From assembly GCA_051984395.1 (NCBI GenBank), contig JBPYEZ010000007.1, positions 1 to 24,509 on the forward strand: a stretch of 24,509 bases of DNA, given 5' to 3'. This stretch comes from AC-9 sp051984395. Lineage in GTDB: Bacteria; Actinomycetota; Acidimicrobiia; Acidimicrobiales; AC-9. This document shows positions 1 to 7,874 of this stretch, piece by piece (the stretch's first letter is position 1; every line of letters starts with the position of its first letter). The position numbers and the translations under genes are program-made. Under the pieces are notes generated by a model. That model was not told the origin of the DNA. It made no database searches and saw nothing but the letters and a program-made list of their open reading frames with translations.

Positions 1-1275
1 CTGGCTGTCGGGCCGGCTGACCCGTGCGGCGACGGCATAACCCAGCCCGGTGCCCAGGCACCCGTAGGGGCCGGGATCCATCCAGCAGCCGGGTTCGTAG
101 GAGTCGACGAGCCGACCCGCGTATGACACGAAGTCACCCCCGTCGCAGATGACGACGGCGTCGCGGTCGAGGCGAGGGCGCAGCTCTCCGTACACCCGAG
201 CAGGATGGACCTGGTCGCCACCGGCCTCGAGCTCGGTCCTCTCCGCCTCCCTCGCCGCCAGCTCCTCGTCCCGCAGGCGCGAGATCCAGGGCTCGTGGTC
301 CCGTCGGCCGGGGTGGGCCGCCCCGCGCTCGGCCATCCCCGCGAGCGTGGTGGAGATGTCACCGGCGGGAGCCGACGCCACCTGGACGTGGGTGGCCCGC
401 ACGTCGGGACTGTCGACGACGTGGACCACCTGCGCCGAGCCAAAGCTGCCGAACGACAGCCTGAAGTCGAGGGGCGTCCCCACCACCACGACGACGTCCG
501 CCTCCTTGAGCGCGCGCCGGGTCCGGGAGAAGGCGAGCTCGTGGTCGGCCGGAAGGCACCCGCGGCCCAGGCCGTTGGCAAAGGTCGGCACCCGCAGCGT
601 CTCGACGAGCTGGCGGAGGGCGTCCCAGGCGCCGTCCCACCACACGTCGCTGCCGGCCACCAGCGTGGGACGTTCAGCCGTGGCCAGCAGGGTGGCGGCC
701 GCGGCCACCTGGTCAGGGTCGGGGGCGGCACCGCGGGCCGCGACCGGCGGCGGGACCTGCGCCTCGGCCTCGCCGAACAGGACGTCGAGCGGGACGTCGA
801 GGAAGACCGGCCCGCGATGCGGCGTCAGGGCCGTCTCCACGGCGCCGCGCACCGCGGTCGGGATCTCGGTGATCGCCGACACGGTGCCGGCGGACTTGGT
901 GATCGGGGACATGATCGGCACATGGTCCAGCTCCTGGAGGGAACCCGCCCCCCAGCGACCCTGTGGTGCCCGCCCTGCCAGCACGACGAGCGGCGACCCG
1001 TTGAAGTGCGCCGTCGTGGTGGCGCTCACGCCGTTGGTGACACCCGGTCCGGCGGTGAGCACCGCCACCCCCGGTCGACGGGTCAGCTTGGCGGCGCCCT
1101 CTGCGGCGAAGGTGGCCGTCTGCTCGTGGCGCACGTCCACGATCCGCCATCCAGCCTTCACGCATGCGTCGTAGACAGGGAAGATGTGGCCGCCCGAGAG
1201 AGTGAAGATGGCGTCGACGCCCTGGCCCGAGAGCCCCTCCAGCACCAGCTCCCCGCCGTGGCCCTTGGTCGTCAT
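1..1275 (-). CDS. ilvG: Acetolactate-synthase-like ThDP-dependent enzyme (IlvG type), 3' end cut by window
   Basis: This frame is open from an ATG at 1275 to the first base of the window, giving 425 residues without the C-terminus. It belongs to the acetohydroxyacid synthase/pyruvate decarboxylase superfamily of thiamine-diphosphate enzymes, which join 2-ketoacids. The N-terminal Pyr domain shows TLSGGHIF near residue 25, the cofactor-activating Glu51 in VRHEQTATFAAEG, and TAGPGVTNG near 83. The middle domain has a GTPLDFRL stretch, and near the cut end come CDGGDF and GPYGCLGTGLGYA. The GDG...N diphosphate/Mg motif would follow and lies outside the window. Overall it resembles mycobacterial IlvG (from memory) more than the main IlvB, so a role outside branched-chain amino acid synthesis is possible. 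The start is supported by GGGAGG at 1281-1286, 5 nt upstream. It diverges from the polyprenyl synthase gene. Confidence 0.88.
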   Translation of the reverse strand, partial: MTTKGHGGELVLEGLSGQGVDAIFTLSGGHIFPVYDACVKAGWRIVDVRHEQTATFAAEGAAKLTRRPGVAVLTAGPGVTNGVSATTTAHFNGSPLVVLAGRAPQGRWGAGSLQELDHVPIMSPITKSAGTVSAITEIPTAVRGAVETALTPHRGPVFLDVPLDVLFGEAEAQVPPPVAARGAAPDPDQVAAAATLLATAERPTLVAGSDVWWDGAWDALRQLVETLRVPTFANGLGRGCLPADHELAFSRTRRALKEADVVVVVGTPLDFRLSFGSFGSAQVVHVVDSPDVRATHVQVASAPAGDISTTLAGMAERGAAHPGRRDHEPWISRLRDEELAAREAERTELEAGGDQVHPARVYGELRPRLDRDAVVICDGGDFVSYAGRLVDSYEPGCWMDPGPYGCLGTGLGYAVAARVSRPDSQ

Positions 1276-1301
1276 CGTGTCCTCCCGTGTCGGCGGCGCC
1301 T

Positions 1302-1307
1302 ACGCTA
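1302..1307 (-). promoter_or_regulatory. Putative -10 box of the IlvG-like gene
   Basis: Read on the minus strand this is TAGCGT, matching the actinobacterial TANNNT -10 form. It stands 26 nt before the ATG at 1275, leaving room for a short leader containing the GGGAGG ribosome site. I see no convincing -35. The same hexamer occurs on the other strand at 1390-1395 for the divergent gene. Confidence 0.4.
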
Positions 1308-1389
1308 ACCGGGATCACCCGGGAAAAGGCCATCCGTCGCGCCAGGGCCACGGGGCCAGCCCTGGGTGCGCGCCCGCGGCGCCGTCCCG

Positions 1390-1395
1390 TAGCGT
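1390..1395 (+). promoter_or_regulatory. Putative -10 box, leaderless start of the polyprenyl synthase gene
   Basis: TAGCGT lies 6 nt before the GTG at 1402. That spacing would put the transcription start at or beside the first base of the codon, and no Shine-Dalgarno sequence is present, so a leaderless mRNA is the simplest reading. Confidence 0.45.
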
Positions 1396-1401
1396 GAACC
1401 C

Positions 1402-2469
1402 GTGAGGCCCTCGGCCGCCTCCTCCCCCGCCGACCTGGATGCCGTGGCGCGCTCGGTCGACGAGCGCATCGAGCAATTGCTGGCGACGGAGGTCGCCCGC
1501 TGGCGCGACGTCGATCCGGACCTGCTCGAGCCGCTGCGCGCCCTGCGGAACCTCCTGCTCGCCGGGGGCAAGCGGCTGCGACCGGGCTTCTGTCACTGGG
1601 CCTTCGTCGGGGCGGGCGGGGCACCGTCGGACCCGCTGGTGACCAACGCGGGAGCCGCTCTCGAGCTGCTGCACTCGTTCGCCGTGATCCACGACGACGT
1701 GATCGACGCCTCCGACTACCGGCGGGGTCGCCCGAGCATCAACCGGGCCTTCGCCGACCGTCACGCCGAGACGGGCTGGCGAGGAGAGGGTCGGCGCTTC
1801 GGCGACGGTGCGGCGGTCCTCGTCGGCGACCTCGCCTTCGTCTACGCCGACATGCTCCTGGCCGACGCTCCCCGCCAGGCGATCGACGTCTTCGCCGAGC
1901 AGCGCCTCGAGGTGAGCCTCGGTCAGTACCTCGATCTGCTCGGGACCGCCCGGGGCGACACCAGCGCCGAGCAGGCCCGGCGTATCTGTCTCTACAAGTC
2001 CGGCAAGTACACCGTCGAGCGCCCCCTCCACCTCGGGGCGGCGCTGGCCGGCCGCCTGGACGAGCTGGGCGCCTACCTGAGCGCCTTCGGCCTGCCCCTC
2101 GGCGAGGCCTTCCAGCTGCGTGACGACCTGCTGGGGGCCTTCGGCGACCCCGAGATCACCGGCAAACCGGTCGGCGAGGACCTCCGGGAGGGCAAGCCGA
2201 CCGCGCTCTACGTGCTCGCCACGGCGCGGGCCGACGGTGCCGCCGCCGAGCTCTTGGCCGAGCGGTTCGGCTCCGCCAGCCTGACGTCGGACGAGGTGGC
2301 CCGGCTGCAGTCCATCCTCGTCGAGACCGGTGCTCGACAGCGGGTCGAGGAGACGATCGACGGGCTGCTCGAGCGGGCGCTGGTGGCCCTCGAGGCCGTG
2401 CCCGTCACCGAGGAGGCTCGGGCCCGCCTCGCCGAGCTCGCCCACTTCGTGGCCGACCGCGACGGCTGA
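1402..2469 (+). CDS. idsA: Polyprenyl diphosphate synthase (FPP/GGPP synthase type)
   Basis: A 355-residue trans-isoprenyl diphosphate synthase that would condense isopentenyl diphosphate with allylic diphosphates in the cytoplasm. GGKRLRPGF is near residue 55. The first aspartate-rich motif is DDVID at 98-102, in HSFAVIHDDVID. The second begins DDLLGAFGD at 241, followed by TGKPVGEDLREGK, the usual actinobacterial form. Phe93, five residues before the first Asp motif, fits a short (C15-C20) product better than a long one, by family knowledge only. The start codon is GTG, with a TAGCGT box 6 nt upstream and no ribosome site. The gene lies 80 bp ahead of dxs on the same strand, so precursor synthesis and chain elongation are encoded side by side. 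The class is certain; the exact chain length and symbol are not. Confidence 0.92.
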   Translation: MRPSAASSPADLDAVARSVDERIEQLLATEVARWRDVDPDLLEPLRALRNLLLAGGKRLRPGFCHWAFVGAGGAPSDPLVTNAGAALELLHSFAVIHDDVIDASDYRRGRPSINRAFADRHAETGWRGEGRRFGDGAAVLVGDLAFVYADMLLADAPRQAIDVFAEQRLEVSLGQYLDLLGTARGDTSAEQARRICLYKSGKYTVERPLHLGAALAGRLDELGAYLSAFGLPLGEAFQLRDDLLGAFGDPEITGKPVGEDLREGKPTALYVLATARADGAAAELLAERFGSASLTSDEVARLQSILVETGARQRVEETIDGLLERALVALEAVPVTEEARARLAELAHFVADRDG

Positions 2470-2521
2470 GCCCGGCGCGACCTGCCGAACCGGCCGGCAA
2501 CCGCCGCCCGTGAGGTTCCGA

Positions 2522-2539
2522 TAGCGTAGGATCGGAGGT
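2522..2539 (+). promoter_or_regulatory. -10 box and ribosome binding site of dxs
   Basis: TAGCGT at 2522-2527 resembles the -10 boxes before other genes here. GGAGGT at 2534-2539 is a strong Shine-Dalgarno match 10 nt before the ATG at 2550. If the box is used, dxs has its own promoter with a very short leader, besides possible read-through from the upstream synthase gene. Confidence 0.45.
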
Positions 2540-2549
2540 CTCCGCGCCG

Positions 2550-4460
2550 ATGATCCTGGAGCACGTCAACAGCCCGGCGGAGCTGCGGGCGCTCGACCAA
2601 TCCGAGCTCGCCCAGCTGGCCGACGAGATCCGCGCCTTCGTAGTCGAGGCCGTGTCGGCCACGGGCGGCCACCTGGGCTCGAACCTGGGCGCGGTCGAGC
2701 TCACCCTCGCCGTCCACCGCGTCTTCGACTCGCCCCGCGACGTCATCCTGTGGGACACCGGTCATCAGGCCTACGTCCACAAGCTCGTCACCGGGCGGCG
2801 TGCCGGCTTTGCCCAGCTCCGTCAGGCCGGTGGGCTGTCGGGGTATCCCTCGCGCCAGGAGTCCGAGCACGACTGGGTCGAGAACAGCCACGCCTCCACC
2901 ATCCTCAGCTACGCCCACGGGATCTCCACCGCCCTCGACCTGCAGACGGCGGGCGACGGCCCCGACCGCCGGGTGGTGGCGATCGTCGGCGACGGGGCAC
3001 TCACCGGGGGGATGGCGTACGAGGCGCTCAACAACCTGGGCCACAGCGGACGCCGGGTGGTGATCGTGCTCAACGACAACGGCCGGTCCTACGCGCCGAC
3101 CGTGTCGCATCTGTCGGAGAGCCTGACCCGGCTGCGCCTCAACCCGTCGTACGTCCAGACCCGCAACCGCGTCAAGCAGTTCCTGCGTGACGTGCCCGCC
3201 ATCGGCGGCCTGGCCTACACGAGCGCCCAGGGCCTGACGGCGGCGCTGCGCGAGGTCATCGAGCCGCACGTGTTCTTCGAGTCGCTCGGAGTTCGCTACA
3301 CCGGCCCCCTCGACGGCCACGACATCGAGGCCATGGAGCAGGCCCTGCGGCACGCCGCCGAGTGGGACGGACCCATCGTGATCCACGTCCTGACTCACAA
3401 GGGCAAGGGGTACGCGCCCGCCGAGGACGACCAGGTGCAACGACTCCACGACCTCAAGGTGCGCCCGGCGGGCGCGGGGCCCACAGGCGACGGGGACGCG
3501 CCGATCCAGTGCACCGACGCCTTCACCCAGGCCATGGTCGAGCTCGGCGACGACCACCCGGACGTCGTGGCCATCACCGCGGCGATGCCCGGGCCGACCG
3601 GGCTCCTGCCGTTCCAGTCCCGGTTCCCGGACCGGTGCTTCGACGTGGGGATCGCCGAGCAGCACGCGGTCACGGCGGCGGCGGGCATGGCCATGATGGG
3701 CCTACGTCCAGTGGTGGCCATCTACTCCACGTTCCTCTGCCGCGCCTTCGATCAGGCCAACCTGGACGTGGGCCTTCACGGGCTCCCCGTCGTGTTCGCG
3801 ATCGACCGGGCCGGCATCACCGGCGATGACGGCCCCTCGCACCACGGAGTGCTCGACCTGGCTCTCACCCTCGCCATCCCCGGCATGACCGTCTTCGCGC
3901 CCTCGTCGGCCCAGGAGCTGCCCGTCATGCTGCGCACCGCGGTCGAGCTGGACGGCCCCGCCGCCATCCGGTACCCGAAGGGACCCGCCCGCCAGGTCGA
4001 CGCGGCCAGCGTGGGCTCGGGCACGTCGGCCCGCAAGGTCCGCCAGGGCGACGGCACCGTGTGCCTGCTGGCCGTGGGAAAGCTGCTGACCGCCGCCGAG
4101 GAGGCCGCCGACGAGCTGGGCGCCCAGGGCATCGCCGCCACCATCTGGGACGTACGCGTGGTGAAGCCACCCGACCCCGCCATGCTCGCCGACGCCGCCG
4201 GCCACGGTGTCGTGGTCACCGTCGAGGACGGCATCAGGGTGGGCGGAGCGGGCGCCTTCCTGGTCGATGCCATGGCCGCCCTGAACGAGGCCCGGCGTAT
4301 CCCGCCCGTTCTCGTGCTCGGCATCCCCGTCGCCTACATCCCACAGGGCAAACCCGCCCAGATCCTGACCGACCTCGGTCTCGACGGACCGGGCATCGCG
4401 GCGTCGGTGCGCAACGTGCTCGAGACGAGCCCGGCGACCGCCCGCTTCGACGTGGACTGA
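2550..4460 (+). CDS. dxs: 1-deoxy-D-xylulose-5-phosphate synthase
   Basis: This 636-residue thiamine-diphosphate enzyme joins pyruvate and glyceraldehyde 3-phosphate to make DXP, the first step of the MEP isoprenoid pathway. The family signature runs throughout: GGHLGSNLGAVELT at 39-52, WDTGHQAYVHKL at 68-79, the cofactor motif GDGALTGG at 148-155 with NDN at 175-177, GPLDGHD at 252-258, and IAEQHAV with catalytic Glu370, the same number as in E. coli. DRAGITGDDGPSHHG and AIRYPKGPA mark the C-terminal half. Length is normal and no key residue is missing. The ATG is fixed by GGAGGT 10 nt upstream. It sits downstream of a polyprenyl synthase, which suggests co-expression, and converges on the thiolase gene with a 23-bp gap. 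Confidence 0.97.
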   Translation: MILEHVNSPAELRALDQSELAQLADEIRAFVVEAVSATGGHLGSNLGAVELTLAVHRVFDSPRDVILWDTGHQAYVHKLVTGRRAGFAQLRQAGGLSGYPSRQESEHDWVENSHASTILSYAHGISTALDLQTAGDGPDRRVVAIVGDGALTGGMAYEALNNLGHSGRRVVIVLNDNGRSYAPTVSHLSESLTRLRLNPSYVQTRNRVKQFLRDVPAIGGLAYTSAQGLTAALREVIEPHVFFESLGVRYTGPLDGHDIEAMEQALRHAAEWDGPIVIHVLTHKGKGYAPAEDDQVQRLHDLKVRPAGAGPTGDGDAPIQCTDAFTQAMVELGDDHPDVVAITAAMPGPTGLLPFQSRFPDRCFDVGIAEQHAVTAAAGMAMMGLRPVVAIYSTFLCRAFDQANLDVGLHGLPVVFAIDRAGITGDDGPSHHGVLDLALTLAIPGMTVFAPSSAQELPVMLRTAVELDGPAAIRYPKGPARQVDAASVGSGTSARKVRQGDGTVCLLAVGKLLTAAEEAADELGAQGIAATIWDVRVVKPPDPAMLADAAGHGVVVTVEDGIRVGGAGAFLVDAMAALNEARRIPPVLVLGIPVAYIPQGKPAQILTDLGLDGPGIAASVRNVLETSPATARFDVD

Positions 4461-4483
4461 TCTGCGGCTGCTGACCAGGGCCC

Positions 4484-5686
4484 TCAGGCGCTGGGCTCGT
4501 TCCCCACCACGCTGACGAAGCTCACGCACTCACCGGGCGAGCCGCCCAGGTTGTGGGTCAGGCCCAACGTGCGGCCCCGGTCCAGTGACGCGACCCGGCG
4601 CTCGGCCGGAGCCTCTCCGCGGAGCTGGAGCCAGCACTCGAACAGCATGCGCAGCCCCGAGGCGCCGATGGGATGGCCGAAGCTCTTGAGGCCGCCGTCG
4701 GGGTTGACCGCCAGCTCCCCGTCGAGATCGAACGTGCCCGCCAGCACCTCCTTCCACGCCGAGCCCCGCTCGGCGAAGCCCAGGTCCTCCATCAGCACCA
4801 GCTCGGTGGGCGTGAAGCAGTCATGGACCTCGGCCATGGCCAGCTCGGCCCGGGGGTCGGTGATACCGGCCTGCCGGTAGGCGTCAGCCGCCGAGCGCAC
4901 GACCTCCTCGAAGGTCGTGTAGTCGTAGCCGGGGTCGATGGGACCGGCGGCGGGACCGGCGGCAAACGCGAGCGCCTTCACGTAGAGCGGGTTTTCGCAG
5001 TAGCGGTGGGCGTCCTCGGCCCGCACGATCACCGCCGCCGCCGAGCCGTCGCTCACCCCCGAGCAGTCGAAGATGCCGAGGGGGCCGGCCACGATGGGCG
5101 AGCAGGCGATGGTCTCCTTGGGCACCTCCTTGCGGAACTGGGCCCGAGGGTTGCGCGCACCGTTGTAGTGGTTCTTCCAGGCGATGCGGGTGAACACGTC
5201 CTTCAGCTCGTCCTGGTCGACCCCGTACTTGTGGGCATAGGCCGGCGACAGCAGGCTGAACAGGGCGGGAGCGGTGAGGCTGGCGGCCGTGCCGTCGTCC
5301 ACCGGCCTGGTGGTGACCAGGCCCGAGAACCCCGAGTCCTTGAGCTTCTCCACCCCGATGGCCATGGCCGTGTCGTAGGCACCCGACGCGACGGCGTAGC
5401 AGGCGTTGCGGAACGCCTCCGAGCCGGTGGCGCACATGTTCTCCAGCCGGCTGACCGGCCGGTAGTCGAGCTTGAGGGGGCGCGACAGCGTGAGCCCGCT
5501 GATGCCCGAGCCCATGGTGCCGAGCCAGAAGGCGTCGATGTCGTCGACCTTGACTCCCGCCGAGCCGATGGCCTCGTTGGCGGCGTCGACGAGGAGGTGG
5601 TCGGCTCCCTTGTCCCAGTGCTCGCCGAAGGGCGTGCATCCCATCCCGACGATGGCGACGCGATCGCGGATCCCGTTCGATGCCAT
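4484..5686 (-). CDS. SCP2-type thiolase (acetyl-CoA acetyltransferase family)
   Basis: A 400-residue thiolase-fold protein of the lipid-transfer/SCP2 branch, expected to act on acyl-CoA in the cytoplasm. Conserved points are ENMCATGSEA with Cys85 as nucleophile candidate, HDCF with His288, SFGHPIGASG with His338, and Cys387 near the C-terminus. I chose the ATG at 5686 because its protein begins RDRVAIVGMGCTPFG, the usual start of this family; the longer open frame upstream is a shadow of the next gene. Its ATG overlaps the TGA of the HMGS-like/DUF35 gene by one base (TGATG), indicating translational coupling and probably a shared complex. In actinobacteria, SCP2 thiolase/DUF35 pairs also act as sterol side-chain aldolases, but retention of Cys85 favours a thiolase here. 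Substrate unknown. Confidence 0.9.
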   Translation of the reverse strand: MASNGIRDRVAIVGMGCTPFGEHWDKGADHLLVDAANEAIGSAGVKVDDIDAFWLGTMGSGISGLTLSRPLKLDYRPVSRLENMCATGSEAFRNACYAVASGAYDTAMAIGVEKLKDSGFSGLVTTRPVDDGTAASLTAPALFSLLSPAYAHKYGVDQDELKDVFTRIAWKNHYNGARNPRAQFRKEVPKETIACSPIVAGPLGIFDCSGVSDGSAAAVIVRAEDAHRYCENPLYVKALAFAAGPAAGPIDPGYDYTTFEEVVRSAADAYRQAGITDPRAELAMAEVHDCFTPTELVLMEDLGFAERGSAWKEVLAGTFDLDGELAVNPDGGLKSFGHPIGASGLRMLFECWLQLRGEAPAERRVASLDRGRTLGLTHNLGGSPGECVSFVSVVGNEPSA

Positions 5687-7128
5687 CAGGCCGTTCCCTC
5701 CTGTGTGTCGGTCGCCCGCACGGGGCGGGCCTTCCAGAAGTAATTGTGCACCCCGTCGGCGGTGAACAGGCGCCGGAACGTCATCTCCACGCGGTTGCCG
5801 ATGGCGACCGTCTCGGGGTCCACGTCCGTCAGCTCGCAGCGGAACCGGCCGCCTCCGTCGAAGTCGACGACCGCGGCCACCACCGGTGGGCTGAGCGAGA
5901 ACGCCAGGCGATCGACGGTGAACGTCGCCACCGTGGCGGGGACGTCGGCGAGGCGCTCGGGGACCATGTGGTCCACGGCGCGACAGTGCACACACACGCG
6001 CGTGGGCGGAAGGTGGCGCGTCCCGCACGCGGTGCACCGCGAGCCGGTGAAGGCGAGCTTCCACGCCTCCGAGCGGAACGACGCGGGCGCGGCGGGCGCC
6101 TCGGGATCGGGGCGACGCGGAGGCTCCCGCACCAGCTGCCCCCGCCAGGTCAGGAACGACGTGTACGACAGGCCGGGGCGCCCGGACTCGATCTGCTCGG
6201 CCAGCGTGCTCGCGGGCGTGTACGCCGCCAGCGCCTCTGTCGTGCGGAAGAGGCGCACGTCGGCCCCATCGGCCAGCGTCACCAGGGCGACGAGCTGGCC
6301 GGGCGTGGCCCGGTCGAGCGCGGCAGCGAGCATCAGGCCGGGCTGTGCCGCGCCGGCGTTGCCGATCGAGTCCGTGAGGTCAGGCGCCACCGCCTCGCGG
6401 CGGACACCGGAGAGGGCGACGAAGCGCCGGGCCGCCCGGCTGTGGGTGCCGGTCACGAGGAGGTGGTCGATCTCGTCAGCGGTGCTACCCGCCTCCTTCA
6501 GGGCGTGGGTGAAGGCGGCCTCGACCAGGGGAACGTAGGCGTGCTCGCCGAAGCGCTCCTCCCACACCCGCGACGCGGTCTCTCCGGGAGTCCGCCACCG
6601 GTCGAGGAACTCCGAGGTGGAGGAGGTGGCCGCCACCTGCTCGGCGAGGACCGGCAGCCCCGAGGCACCGGGGCCGGCCAGGAAGGCGACGGCACCGTCG
6701 CCACCGTCGCGCTCGTCGGCACCACCCGCCAGCCCGGTGCGTACGTCGGACGCCACGACCAGGCTGGGCCCGCCGGGGCTGTCGAGGGTCAGGCCCAGTG
6801 CGGTCACCGCCGAGCGCACCGAGCCGTTGAGGTCGGCGGCCACGGCCGCGGGGTCGAGGCCGAGGGCGGCGTGCACCGCCGTGGCGTTCGTCTTGTCGAG
6901 GTACGGCGGTGACGTGGTCGACACGTACACGGCCCGTGGTCGAGTGCCGGACGGAGCCGATCGCAGGGCCAGCCGGCCCGCTTCGACCGCCATCGACGTG
7001 CTGTCCTCGTCGTAGGAGGCGACCGCCCGGGTGCCCCGTCCACCAGGTCCGCCCAACGCAGCGCCGATCTCGGAGCGCTCGAGGCGGTTGTAGGGCACGT
7101 AGGCCCCGTACGCGAGAATGCCTCCCAT
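5686..7128 (-). CDS. HMG-CoA synthase-like (thiolase fold) protein fused to a DUF35 zinc ribbon/OB-fold domain
   Basis: A 480-residue fusion. Residues 1-340 resemble the HMG-CoA synthase/KAS III group: GILAYGAYVPYNRLER at the N-terminus, TRAVASYDEDSTSMAVEA at 33-50, YLDKTNATAVHAALGL near 76-91, and SIGNAGAAQPGL as the Asn-containing motif. Residues ~355-465 form a DUF35 unit with zinc-ribbon cysteines 365, 368, 379 and 382, followed by an OB-fold strand pattern. By position, Val104 in DLNGSVRSAVTAL takes the place of the nucleophilic Cys, which questions ordinary Claisen chemistry. The ATG at 7128 is preceded by TAGGGT at an 8-nt distance. The stop overlaps the thiolase start. In archaea a separate DUF35 protein bridges thiolase and HMG-CoA synthase; here bridge and synthase are one chain. 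Function inferred only. Confidence 0.85.
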   Translation of the reverse strand: MGGILAYGAYVPYNRLERSEIGAALGGPGGRGTRAVASYDEDSTSMAVEAGRLALRSAPSGTRPRAVYVSTTSPPYLDKTNATAVHAALGLDPAAVAADLNGSVRSAVTALGLTLDSPGGPSLVVASDVRTGLAGGADERDGGDGAVAFLAGPGASGLPVLAEQVAATSSTSEFLDRWRTPGETASRVWEERFGEHAYVPLVEAAFTHALKEAGSTADEIDHLLVTGTHSRAARRFVALSGVRREAVAPDLTDSIGNAGAAQPGLMLAAALDRATPGQLVALVTLADGADVRLFRTTEALAAYTPASTLAEQIESGRPGLSYTSFLTWRGQLVREPPRRPDPEAPAAPASFRSEAWKLAFTGSRCTACGTRHLPPTRVCVHCRAVDHMVPERLADVPATVATFTVDRLAFSLSPPVVAAVVDFDGGGRFRCELTDVDPETVAIGNRVEMTFRRLFTADGVHNYFWKARPVRATDTQEGTA

Positions 7129-7136
7129 GCGGGGGC

Positions 7137-7142
7137 ACCCTA
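7137..7142 (-). promoter_or_regulatory. Putative -10 box, leaderless start of the HMGS-like gene
   Basis: On the minus strand this reads TAGGGT, 8 nt before the ATG at 7128. Its TAG is also the stop codon of yedK, so the promoter element and the end of the upstream gene share bases. Confidence 0.42.
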
Positions 7143-7838
7143 CCCGCGCTGGTCGGCGGGGAGGATCTCGACCAGCTCGGGGCCGTCGTTCCGGGCGCTG
7201 TTGACGGAGGTCGACACCGGGTGGCGCTCGAGGACGTCGTCCGCCGCCGGGGCGAGCAGGGCGCGGGCGCCGCGGACGTCGAGGGTGCTCGGGTCGAGCC
7301 ATCCCCCCCAGGCGTCCTCGGCCAGGACCACCGGCATCCGGTCGTGGAGGGGTGCCACGACGGCGTTGGCCCTCGTGGTGATGATGGTGCAGGTGCGCAG
7401 CCACCGGCCCTCGGCGTCGCGCCAGGCTTCCCAGAGCCCGGCGAGGGCCAATGGCCGGCCGTCCGCGGGCCGGATGAAGAAGGGCTGCTTGGTGTCGCCC
7501 GGCTCCGTGGCCGCCCGCCACTCGTAGAAGCCGTCGGCGGGCACGATGCACCGGCGTCGGGCGAACGCCTCACGGAACACCCCGTTGGTGGCCACCGTCT
7601 CCGCCCGGGCGTTGATGTGGCGGGCCGCGCCGCCCGGGTTGTCGGCCCACGACGGAACCAGACCCCAGCGAAAGGTGCCCAGCCGTCGTGTGCCCTGCCG
7701 CGAGCGGGCCACGGCGTACACATCCGCGGTGGGAGCGACGTTCCAGCTGGGCGGGCGGTCGTCCACCACGACCTCGTCCACCACGAACCGCTCGGCGAGC
7801 ACCGACGGCGGGGTGGCAGCCACGAATCGTCCGCACAT
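7140..7838 (-). CDS. yedK: SOS-response-associated peptidase family protein (SRAP/YedK/HMCES)
   Basis: A 232-residue SRAP protein. This family captures abasic sites in single-stranded DNA by a thiazolidine link to its N-terminal cysteine and can also process itself. The start is certain because Cys2 in MCGRF must follow the initiator Met. Other family residues are Asn33 in WNVAPT, the NARAET stretch near 76-81, Glu106 in GFYEW and His165 in LHDRMPVVL. Length is typical. It ends 11 bp before the HMGS-like start and could be co-transcribed with it, though no functional link is evident. It diverges from the methyltransferase gene with a 36-bp gap; TAGTCT lies 9 nt before the ATG. I see no LexA-type box in that gap. 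Confidence 0.95.
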   Translation of the reverse strand: MCGRFVAATPPSVLAERFVVDEVVVDDRPPSWNVAPTADVYAVARSRQGTRRLGTFRWGLVPSWADNPGGAARHINARAETVATNGVFREAFARRRCIVPADGFYEWRAATEPGDTKQPFFIRPADGRPLALAGLWEAWRDAEGRWLRTCTIITTRANAVVAPLHDRMPVVLAEDAWGGWLDPSTLDVRGARALLAPAADDVLERHPVSTSVNSARNDGPELVEILPADQRG

Positions 7839-7847
7839 GTCGCACCG

Positions 7848-7853
7848 AGACTA
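7848..7853 (-). promoter_or_regulatory. Putative -10 box, leaderless start of yedK
   Basis: Reads TAGTCT on the minus strand, 9 nt before the ATG at 7838, with no ribosome site between. It fits the TAGNNT pattern seen before other genes in the window. Confidence 0.38.
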
Positions 7854-7874
7854 GAGGGACGCGACGATGGGGCC

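Noticed and set aside
149..1308. Plus-strand open frames of 341 and 367 codons
   Set aside because: Both are antisense to the IlvG-like gene, whose catalytic Glu and glycine motifs are intact; the plus-strand proteins are Arg/Ser/Gly-rich without motifs.
1309..1323. CCGGG-N5-CCCGG repeat between the divergent ilvG-like and polyprenyl synthase genes
   Set aside because: Only five-base GC arms, expected by chance in this composition, and not aligned with either -10 box.
2208..3665. 485-codon open frame antisense to dxs
   Set aside because: Dxs on the other strand has every catalytic motif; the antisense frame shows no domain and is a GC artefact.
5687..6064. N-terminal extension of the SCP2 thiolase frame
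   Set aside because: The bases code for the DUF35 part of the preceding gene in another frame; the thiolase fold begins at 5686.
6909..7874. Long N-terminal extension of the methyltransferase frame
   Set aside because: It runs antisense through yedK and the HMGS-like gene, and methyltransferase homology begins right at the GTG at 7875.
7839..7874. LexA/SOS box expected between yedK and the methyltransferase
   Set aside because: No GAAC-N4-GTTC-like sequence is present in the 36-bp gap, so SOS control is not supported here.
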